A stretch of 5,171 nucleotides of DNA, from NCBI GenBank assembly GCA_036554605.1, contig DATBMY010000333.1:1-5171 (forward strand). Direction: 5' to 3'. Source of the DNA: DATBMY01 sp036554605 (lineage in GTDB: Bacteria > Acidobacteriota > Blastocatellia > UBA7656). Of the stretch, positions 1-5,171 are shown in pieces. The translations under genes and the position numbers were made by a program. The notes below the pieces were generated by a model. The model was not told where the DNA came from and did not search any database. It was given only the letters and a program-made list of their open reading frames with translations. Position 1 is the stretch's first letter. Each line of letters begins with the position of its first letter.

Positions 1-1822
1 TGTGGGCGAACAAACGGTCGCCCTTTGCCGCATAAAGCAGACCGGCCACTTCATCGGTCACAAAGCGAAGATCCGGCTCGCTCAACCGGATCTCCCTCTC
101 CGTTTCGCCCGTGTTGACGTTTACCCCGGCAAGACCGTTGCCGCCGCGCCGCTTGAGCCCGGTATAAAAATATATCCAGCGGCCGCGCAACTGGCTGACT
201 TCGCGCCGGTGCCATAAGAACCTCGAAAGCCGGTCGGCCTGTGACGCGGGGTCGAGCCGGTCAATCAATCGCTCGGCGATGTCGGCCTCGTCGGGGCCAT
301 AATCAAGCTGCGTAAACGCGCGCCGGTTCTTGAGGTCATTTATGCGCGCTGCTATCCCGAGCGGCTTAAAGCGCGCCGTTATGCGCTCGCGCGCCGCGTT
401 CGTCGCCAGGCTTGTCAGGCTAGGTCCGATGCCGCGCGCAATCCCGCTCCAGCGCAATCCGGTCACAGCTTGCGCGATTCGGACCCCGCGAAAGGCCGCC
501 GACACCGGCCCGCCATATCTGAAATAGAGCGACGCCGCGCGCAATGCCACCGAGAGTATCGAGCGAAAAAGCCCTCGCCCGGGCGCTTTATGACGCGCGC
601 GCCATACGAGTTTACTGACCGTCGAATCGAAAGCGGCAATCTCGCTCGCGCCCCCTACAACCGCATGCCCGCGCTCGTTGACCAGAACAAACGCGGCTCG
701 CTCTACGCCGTGCGAGCTTTTCGACAACCGCTTTCCGGTGCGGGCGTCTAACGAAAAAAGATCGTCGCGGTCGGCGACCAGCAGCGTCCCCTCATCGATG
801 AGCGCGATATTCGTAATCCCCTTGTCCGCGCCCCTGTATCGCCACAGAGTCTTGCCAGTCCGCGCATCAATCGCGCTTACACCATAAGGCCCGCGCTCGA
901 CCGTCTCGCCATCCCGTAACCGCGTGAACTGCCCGCCGGTTCGCACGTAGAGAACGTCGTCGACGAGAATCACTTCAGGAGTGAGCCCCAGGTCTTTGGC
1001 CTCCCATTCGACCCGGCTCGACGCGCGCGAAACGGCGCGCACCCGACCACGCCCCGAAAAGTATAAGAACTGGTTGCCGACGACCGCGTCGGCTTCCGTA
1101 AGCGCGAGCCCTTCTTCGTTCACGCGGAAACGCTCGCGCGTGCGCTCTTTGCCTGTCCGCGCATCCACGGAGTAGACGCCGTCATAAAACAGGTAGAGGC
1201 GACCGTCGATAAAGAGCGGCGGGTGGTAATTATCGAGCGTGTAGCTGACATCCTCGCCGTCCTGTTCGGGCCAGCGAGCGGGCATCATCTCAACGTCGCC
1301 TAGCTCCTGCTTCCAAAGCTCATCCCCGTCTCGCAGGTTGAAGACATAAACCGTCGGCTTGCGCTTGAACCCGGAGTTTGCTTTCGCGCGCGCGTCGCGG
1401 ACAACAACGACGGCAATCAAGCTGCTGTCGGGATCAATCGCCATCTGCATCGCCGCGCCGCGAACGCGGTCGCTGCGCCACAAGGCCTTTCCCGAGAGCA
1501 GGTCGACCGCCTCAAACCTGGTGCGGTTGTCGCTCTCGTAACCGAGCAGCGCAAGGTCCGTGCCCGTCACCGGAGCGACATCGGTCTCATCAAGCCGCAG
1601 ATTCTTTCGCCGCCAGAGCACATCGCCGCTGGTAGCCTCAAGCGCGTAAAGCGATTTTTCAGTGCCGACGAGCAGCGCGCCGATTTCCGTGGTCTGGTAA
1701 AAACGGATCTGGCCATCAAGCCTCTTGTTCCAGCCATCTTCGTTGGCGGCCGCGGTCACGGGAAACGGGACGAGCGAGAGAAGAACCGCGCAGGCTACCA
1801 GCGCGGGAAATCTGTACTGCAT
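1..1822 (-). CDS. Secreted PQQ-like beta-propeller repeat protein (C-terminus cut by window edge)
   Basis: Reading from ATG at 1822 leftwards gives 607 uninterrupted codons with no stop before the edge. Residues 1-26 are a signal peptide (MQYR, hydrophobic VACAVLLSLVPFPV, small-residue end TAAA before NED), so export is expected. The mature part shows repeated quinoprotein-type blade motifs (hydrophobic strand, then A-x-D-x-x-T-G-K-x-L-W): residues 59-70, 104-115, 159-170, 217-228, 316-327, 356-367, 396-407 and a late one near 565-576; DARTGK recurs three times. Such propellers are either PQQ-dependent dehydrogenases or, more often, non-enzymatic BamB-like scaffolds. I see no cofactor-site Cys pair or haem CxxCH motif, so a binding or scaffold role is more likely (inference). 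Residues ~415-555 break the pattern with an Ala/Arg-rich, apparently helical insert. The last visible residues (GLLYAAKGDRLFAH) resemble a final blade strand, so little is missing. It lies 76 bp downstream of the BNR-propeller gene on the same strand. The start is supported by the signal peptide and an RBS. Confidence 0.88.
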   Translation of the reverse strand, partial: MQYRFPALVACAVLLSLVPFPVTAAANEDGWNKRLDGQIRFYQTTEIGALLVGTEKSLYALEATSGDVLWRRKNLRLDETDVAPVTGTDLALLGYESDNRTRFEAVDLLSGKALWRSDRVRGAAMQMAIDPDSSLIAVVVVRDARAKANSGFKRKPTVYVFNLRDGDELWKQELGDVEMMPARWPEQDGEDVSYTLDNYHPPLFIDGRLYLFYDGVYSVDARTGKERTRERFRVNEEGLALTEADAVVGNQFLYFSGRGRVRAVSRASSRVEWEAKDLGLTPEVILVDDVLYVRTGGQFTRLRDGETVERGPYGVSAIDARTGKTLWRYRGADKGITNIALIDEGTLLVADRDDLFSLDARTGKRLSKSSHGVERAAFVLVNERGHAVVGGASEIAAFDSTVSKLVWRARHKAPGRGLFRSILSVALRAASLYFRYGGPVSAAFRGVRIAQAVTGLRWSGIARGIGPSLTSLATNAARERITARFKPLGIAARINDLKNRRAFTQLDYGPDEADIAERLIDRLDPASQADRLSRFLWHRREVSQLRGRWIYFYTGLKRRGGNGLAGVNVNTGETEREIRLSEPDLRFVTDEVAGLLYAAKGDRLFAH

Positions 1823-1828
1823 GAAAAA

Positions 1829-1835
1829 CCCCTCT
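1829..1835 (-). promoter_or_regulatory. Ribosome binding site of the PQQ-like gene
   Basis: On the minus strand AGAGGGG lies six bases (TTTTTC) before the ATG at 1822. This is a purine-rich Shine-Dalgarno-like stretch at normal distance and, with the signal peptide that follows, it fixes the start. It sits just outside the adjacent AT-rich hairpin arm, so the hairpin would leave it accessible. Confidence 0.6.
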
Positions 1836-1836
1836 T

Positions 1837-1895
1837 GATTTTAGATTTTGGATTTTGGATTGCTTGAGAGTTTCCCGAATCCAAAATCTAAAATC
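1837..1895. repeat. Heptamer-built 18-bp perfect inverted repeat in the intergenic gap
   Basis: The gap between the two genes contains GATTTTAGATTTTGGATT (1837-1854) and its exact reverse complement (1878-1895), separated by 23 bases. Both arms are made of seven-base units, TCCAAAA or TCTAAAA when read in the A-rich orientation. The left side has an additional unit, giving ATTTTGG twice in tandem from 1845. In RNA it could form a long but A/U-rich stem downstream of the BNR gene stop (1899) and just upstream of the RBS of the next gene. It is not a classical terminator: the stem is AT-rich, and on the minus strand it is followed by the purine-rich RBS before only five T's. Heptamer repeats of this style (STRR-like) are known as dispersed intergenic elements, best known in cyanobacteria; assignment to any named family is inference. 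Confidence 0.75.
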
Positions 1896-1898
1896 GAA

Positions 1899-4800
1899 TC
1901 ACCTTGGTATCTCAATCGGTTTACCCGCAATCAGCTGCGGGAGGTTTTGCCGCCGCAGGGTCTCGTTCATTTGCGGAACCGATTGCGTGATGAACCGATT
2001 GACCTCTTGCATCTTCTTCTGGAACTCGGCCTGCACCTCGTCGAACAGCCGCCGCTGAGCCGAGGTCGGCGCTGCATTCACACCGTCAATCGCGAAAAAG
2101 AGGCTGCCCGTCCGGTCGAGCAGTTGCGCGCGGCCTGAAAACCCGAGCCCGCCTTCCGGGCGCGACAGCGTTTCGCTGATCGTGTCAATCTGCTTCTTGT
2201 AATCTGCGATCGCCTTTTTTGCATCTTCCGGCGCGTCAGGCAGGCGATCCTTCATCGTGCGCTCTATGTTTTCAAGCTGACTCTTTATACTATCAAACGT
2301 GCGCAGCGAGTCATTGATCGCCGACTGCATATCGCGAAGCTTTAATCCTAAATCGCGCTGGGCGCGCAGGTCCTCCGGCGCCGCCGGTACGTTCGGGTCG
2401 AGTCGCACCTCCACTCGCTTTTCAACCGTCCTGTTGCCTGCCGTGAGCTTGACTGTGTAAATGCCCGGCAGCACCTGGGGGCCGCGCGGGCCGCCGAAGA
2501 ATCCAACCTCCTCGTCCGTCGGGGGCCGCCGAACGCGCGGGCCGCCGTATCTGAGGTCCCACGTCACGCGGTTCACTCCCTTCTCTTTGCCCGGCCGGTT
2601 CAGCTCGTTTATCAGCGAGCCCTGCTGGTCGAGGATTTGAATCTTGACCGGCGTCTTATCGTCCAGCTTTTCTTTCAGGTAGTAAGTGATCAGCGCGCCA
2701 TAGGGAGGGTTCGGCCCCGTGAAGGGCTTGTCGCCGATCCCGTAACGAGTGAAGCGCTGCGTGTAGCGAAGCCCCGGCCGAACGTCGAAAAGATGAGCGT
2801 CTGATTCGATAACCGGCGCGCTCATCTGCTGTATGGCGGTCGCGTCGTCGAATATCCACACGCTGCGACCGTGCGTGCCCAGTATCAGGTCGTTTTCGCG
2901 CGGGTGGATCATTATATCGTGGACAGAGACTACGGGCAGATTCTTCATCCCGAGCGATACCCAGTTTTCTCCGCCCGTGTAGGATGCGAATAGCCCTATC
3001 TCCGTCCCCGCATATATCAGATTCGGATTCTTAGGATCTTCGCGCACGACCCATACGTAAGCGTTGGCCGGGAGGTTGCCGGTTACGTTCCTCCACGACT
3101 GCCCGCCATCCGTCGTCTTATAAACGTAAGGGCGAAGGTCATCCATCTTGTGGCGGTCGAAGGAGACATACGCAATGCGCTCGCCCGTTCGCGACGGCTC
3201 GACGTGCGATACCTCTGAGCTGGCCGGAACCCCCGAGACGTTCTTGATAAGGTTATTCCAAGTCTTTCCCCCATCCATCGTCAATTGCAGGTTGCCGTCA
3301 TCGGTCCCGACCCAGATCACGCCGGCGCGCGCGGGCGATTCGGCGATGCTCACGATGGTGCAATGATATTCGGCGGTCGTGTTTTCGAAAGCGATAGGGC
3401 CGCCCGCGTCCTTGAGCTTTTCAGGATCATTAGTCGTAAGGTCCGGGCTTATGGTTTGCCACGATCTTCCGAAGTCGGTCGTTTTATAAAGAAAGTTCCC
3501 GCCGAAATAGACGGTATTCTTATCATGCGGCGACGGGACTATGGGCGAGTTCCAGTTGAAGCGGAAGCTGTCGGTGGAAGCGGGGCCGCCGCTTGAGCCG
3601 CGCCCGTTCGGGTTTATACCCTGCTGCTCTCGCGTGCGCATATCCGTGCGAACGATATTGCCGCCCTGCGATTCGGACAAGTAAAGCTCCGGATCGTCCG
3701 GGTGATTGATGACATAGAAGCCGTCGCCGAAATTGACCATGCGCCAGTCGTCGTTCATTATCCCTGCTGGCTCGCGCGTGCGGCTCGGCCCGGTCCACCC
3801 GCCGTTGTCCTGCAACCCGCCCATCACGTTATAGAACGGCTGGCGGTTGTCGGCATAAACCTGATAGAACTGGCCGAGCGGGATGTTGTTGACATATTCC
3901 CAGCTATTGCCCGCGTCATAAGAGACGGCAATGCCGCCGTCCTGCCCCTGCCATAACCGCTTCGGGTTTTGGGGGTCGATCCACAGCGAGTGATAATCTA
4001 TATGGGTGCGGCCGGTGATATTGCGAAAATTCCTGCCGCCGTCTATCGAAACGTACAGGTTCGAAGCTACCGCATAGACGCGGTTTTCATTCGTCGGGTC
4101 AACGCGCAAGTCCGTGTAATAGAATCCGCGCGAAACGAGCGACGTTTGACGGTTTACCTGCCGGAAGCTCTCTCCGCGATCATCCGAGCGATAGAGCGTG
4201 CCTTCCTTAGATTCGACGATGGCGTAGACGACATTTGAATTGCTTGGCGCGACCTTGATGCCTATGCGGCCGAGCAGCGTTGGCAGCCCCTTCGCCAGCT
4301 TGTTCCAGGTGCGCCCGCCGTCTAGGGATCTGAAGACGCCGCCGCGCTCGCTTCCGCTCGTATGGGTCCAGGGCTTTCTTTCGAAATGCCACATCGCCGC
4401 GTAGAGTATGTTCGGATTATTCGGATCAATATCCATGTCGGCGACGCCATGCGCGTTATCGATGTAGAGCGTCTTGGTCCACGACTTCCCGCCGTCGGTT
4501 GTCATAAAAACGCCGCGTTCTTCGTTTGGTCCGAAGGCATGGCCGAGCGCGCCCACATAGACTACGTTCGGGTTGTGCGGGCTTATGACTATGCGCGAGA
4601 TGTGGCGGCTGTCTCTCAGACCCATATGCTGCCAGCTCTTGCCGCCGTCGACCGACTTATAAACGCCGTCGCCGAACGAGACGCTGTTGCGCACATTCGA
4701 TTCACCCGTGCCGACCCAGATCACATCCGGGTTATTCGGCTCTAGCGCCATATCGCCCACCGAGAGCGTTCCCTGCCTCTCGAATATCGGCGTCCAGGTT

Positions 4801-5099
4801 ACGCCGCCGTTTGTAGTTTTCCAGACGCCGCCCGAGGCGGTGCCTACATACACGAGGTTCGGATTTCCCGGGACGCCCTCGACATCGGCGGTGCGCCCTC
4901 CCATATTGGCCGGGCCTATGGAGCGCCACTCCAGCGCGTCAAAAGTCTTGCCGTCCTGGCCGTTCGCATTCCCATTACCGCGCTGCGCGAAAGCTGTAGA
5001 AGCCCCGCCGGTAAAGAGCGCGATCGCGAGCGCATCTCCTACGGCTTTCGCGCAACGCGGCGGCGAAGGCTCGTCCGTCCCGGCCGTCGCGAACGGCAT
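1899..5099 (-). CDS. Secreted sortilin/VPS10-like BNR (Asp-box) beta-propeller protein; true 5' end uncertain
   Basis: The frame ends in TGA at 1899-1901. It stays open past 5099 to a GTG at 5165; numbering here is from that GTG (1,088 residues). Residues 46-60 (LAIALFTGGASTAFA) look like the end of a signal peptide cut before Q61. Residues ~74-770 form a propeller carrying eleven Asp-box motifs (S/T-x-D-G-G-x-S/T-W and variants) at 117, 171, 222, 280, 327, 373, 415, 562, 629, 684 and 728, interleaved with strands such as NPNVVYVG. This is the pattern of bacterial sortilin/VPS10-like and BNR glycosidase-like proteins. Residues ~826-920 look like a beta-sandwich of FlgD-Ig type (ILDQQG...NRVTWDLRYGG...GIYTVKLTAG), and ~930-1075 are helical and charged, possibly coiled coil. 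Members of this group are usually about 1,000-1,100 residues, so the body is full length. Function is not established; no catalytic residues are evident, and binding of peptides, proteins or glycans outside the cytoplasm is inferred. ATG 5099 is the only ATG upstream of the signal region but lacks an RBS and lies in an inverted copy of the gene, so the natural start is probably not present. Confidence 0.9.
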   Translation of the reverse strand: MPFATAGTDEPSPPRCAKAVGDALAIALFTGGASTAFAQRGNGNANGQDGKTFDALEWRSIGPANMGGRTADVEGVPGNPNLVYVGTASGGVWKTTNGGVTWTPIFERQGTLSVGDMALEPNNPDVIWVGTGESNVRNSVSFGDGVYKSVDGGKSWQHMGLRDSRHISRIVISPHNPNVVYVGALGHAFGPNEERGVFMTTDGGKSWTKTLYIDNAHGVADMDIDPNNPNILYAAMWHFERKPWTHTSGSERGGVFRSLDGGRTWNKLAKGLPTLLGRIGIKVAPSNSNVVYAIVESKEGTLYRSDDRGESFRQVNRQTSLVSRGFYYTDLRVDPTNENRVYAVASNLYVSIDGGRNFRNITGRTHIDYHSLWIDPQNPKRLWQGQDGGIAVSYDAGNSWEYVNNIPLGQFYQVYADNRQPFYNVMGGLQDNGGWTGPSRTREPAGIMNDDWRMVNFGDGFYVINHPDDPELYLSESQGGNIVRTDMRTREQQGINPNGRGSSGGPASTDSFRFNWNSPIVPSPHDKNTVYFGGNFLYKTTDFGRSWQTISPDLTTNDPEKLKDAGGPIAFENTTAEYHCTIVSIAESPARAGVIWVGTDDGNLQLTMDGGKTWNNLIKNVSGVPASSEVSHVEPSRTGERIAYVSFDRHKMDDLRPYVYKTTDGGQSWRNVTGNLPANAYVWVVREDPKNPNLIYAGTEIGLFASYTGGENWVSLGMKNLPVVSVHDIMIHPRENDLILGTHGRSVWIFDDATAIQQMSAPVIESDAHLFDVRPGLRYTQRFTRYGIGDKPFTGPNPPYGALITYYLKEKLDDKTPVKIQILDQQGSLINELNRPGKEKGVNRVTWDLRYGGPRVRRPPTDEEVGFFGGPRGPQVLPGIYTVKLTAGNRTVEKRVEVRLDPNVPAAPEDLRAQRDLGLKLRDMQSAINDSLRTFDSIKSQLENIERTMKDRLPDAPEDAKKAIADYKKQIDTISETLSRPEGGLGFSGRAQLLDRTGSLFFAIDGVNAAPTSAQRRLFDEVQAEFQKKMQEVNRFITQSVPQMNETLRRQNLPQLIAGKPIEIPR
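5019..5028. other. Perfect palindrome at the inverted junction
   Basis: CGCGATCGCG is self-complementary and lies near the centre of the inverted repeat. GCGATCGCG reads Ala-Ile-Ala in the signal-peptide frame on both strands (minus LAIALF, plus SAIASAS). It is therefore a natural point at which two homologous signal-peptide sequences could have been joined head-to-head, and marks the likely limit of genuine coding sequence for each copy. Whether it arose in the cell or during sequencing or assembly cannot be told from the sequence. Confidence 0.55.
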
Positions 5100-5171
5100 G
5101 GACGGAAAGACTTTTGATGCGCTGGAGTGGCGCTCCCTAGGCCCGGCCAATATGGGAGGCCGCACCGCCGA
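5020..5171 (+). CDS. N-terminal fragment of a second, diverged copy of the BNR beta-propeller protein (cut by window edge)
   Basis: Read in frame from 5020, the plus strand encodes AIASASPTAFAQRGG, then a linker ending in ANGM (ATG at 5098), then DGKTFDALEWRSLGPANMGG and RTA up to the edge. It matches the minus-strand gene (TAFAQRG...ANGQ, DGKTFDALEWRSIGPANMGG) with one Ile-to-Leu change and a linker six codons longer. TAFA|Q looks like the same signal-peptidase site. No start codon with an RBS or hydrophobic leader lies upstream in frame; upstream sequence is antisense to the first copy. The ATG at 5098 has no Shine-Dalgarno sequence and would remove the signal peptide, so I do not take it as the true start. 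This could be a paralogue, an allele from a related strain joined artificially, or a remnant left by an inversion. The homology itself is plain; the status as a functional gene is doubtful. Confidence 0.6.

Larger units (their letters stand above)
4885..5171. repeat. Imperfect large inverted repeat (head-to-head copies of the BNR gene 5' region)
   Basis: Positions 4885-4955 are the reverse complement of 5101-5171 with 67 of 71 bases identical. Closer to the centre, 4978-5002 and 5036-5060 pair with 22 of 25 identical. The unpaired linker between these blocks is 22 bases in the left arm and 40 in the right, a difference of exactly six codons. The arms probably continue beyond the right edge. 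The differences follow codon third positions in the gene frame, so both arms have been under coding constraint as separate copies. Confidence 0.85.

Noticed and set aside
2..1635. Short plus-strand open frames opposite the PQQ-like gene
   Set aside because: The minus strand has a continuous 607-codon frame with a signal peptide, blade motifs and an RBS; the plus-strand frames are overlapping fragments with low-complexity composition and no RBS.
1837..1895. Possible Rho-independent terminator after the BNR gene
   Set aside because: The stem is A/T-rich with a 23-base loop and is not directly followed by a T-run on the minus strand; the RBS of the next gene comes first.
1837..1895. CRISPR-like repeat structure
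   Set aside because: The units are seven bases long with no regular unique spacers, and there are no cas genes in the window.
2206..2213. GCGATCGC (HIP1-like octamer), also present at 5020-5027
   Set aside because: Two copies in 5.2 kb of GC-rich coding sequence are far fewer than the roughly one per kilobase seen in HIP1-rich cyanobacteria, and both lie inside codons, so this does not support a cyanobacterial origin.
1848..4745. Many open frames of 60-130 codons on the plus strand opposite the BNR gene
   Set aside because: They lie antisense to a long, well-supported propeller frame, show no family motifs, and are expected from GC-rich codon usage that leaves few stops on the opposite strand.
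5098..5171. ATG at 5098 as a genuine start of a cytoplasmic second gene
   Set aside because: No RBS precedes it, and homology with the first copy continues upstream through TAFAQRG, showing that the frame belongs to a secreted protein starting further upstream.

Overview
The window carries two large genes on the minus strand, both apparently for secreted beta-propeller proteins, plus a short fragment of a second copy of one of them on the plus strand at the right edge. Dense coding in a GC-rich background, Ala-Phe-Ala type signal peptides and a large sortilin/VPS10-like BNR-repeat protein beginning (after the signal) with a DALEWRSIGPANMGGR-type segment point to a free-living Gram-negative-type bacterium. 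Acidobacteriota (Blastocatellia-like) is my best guess, from general familiarity with this family; it is an inference and not proven by any marker gene here.

Layout, in the direction of minus-strand transcription (right to left). Positions 1899 to about 5028-5099 hold a ~1,000-residue Asp-box (BNR) beta-propeller protein of the sortilin/VPS10-like group, with a C-terminal beta-sandwich-like and helical tail. A 76-bp gap (1823-1898) follows, AT-rich and built from TCYAAAA heptamers arranged as a perfect 18-bp inverted repeat, with a Shine-Dalgarno sequence next to the following gene. Positions 1822 to 1 hold a PQQ-like (quinoprotein-type) beta-propeller protein with a clear signal peptide; it is open through the left edge and is probably missing only a short C-terminus. 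This gene has no stop codon in the window, and I translated it codon by codon (607 codons, uninterrupted). Same strand, short gap and an RBS suggest the two genes are co-transcribed.

The right end is the odd part. From about 5020 to 5171 the plus strand encodes the signal-peptide end and mature N-terminus of a second, slightly diverged copy of the BNR protein, head-to-head with the first. The arms are 67/71 identical over the conserved stretch, with mostly synonymous changes and an 18-nt in-frame length difference in the linker. The two copies meet at a perfect palindrome (CGCGATCGCG, 5019-5028) that reads Ala-Ile-Ala in frame on both strands, and neither copy has a complete signal peptide, RBS or promoter. 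This looks more like a fold-back join between two homologous copies (by assembly, amplification or real rearrangement) than a working divergent gene pair. As a result, the first ~46 residues of the longest minus-strand reading are probably antisense of the other copy and not a real N-terminus.

I see no RNA genes, CRISPR array, transposase, integrase or defence-type genes, and no convincing new biological system. Apart from the 76-bp gap and the inverted junction, the sequence is accounted for by coding.
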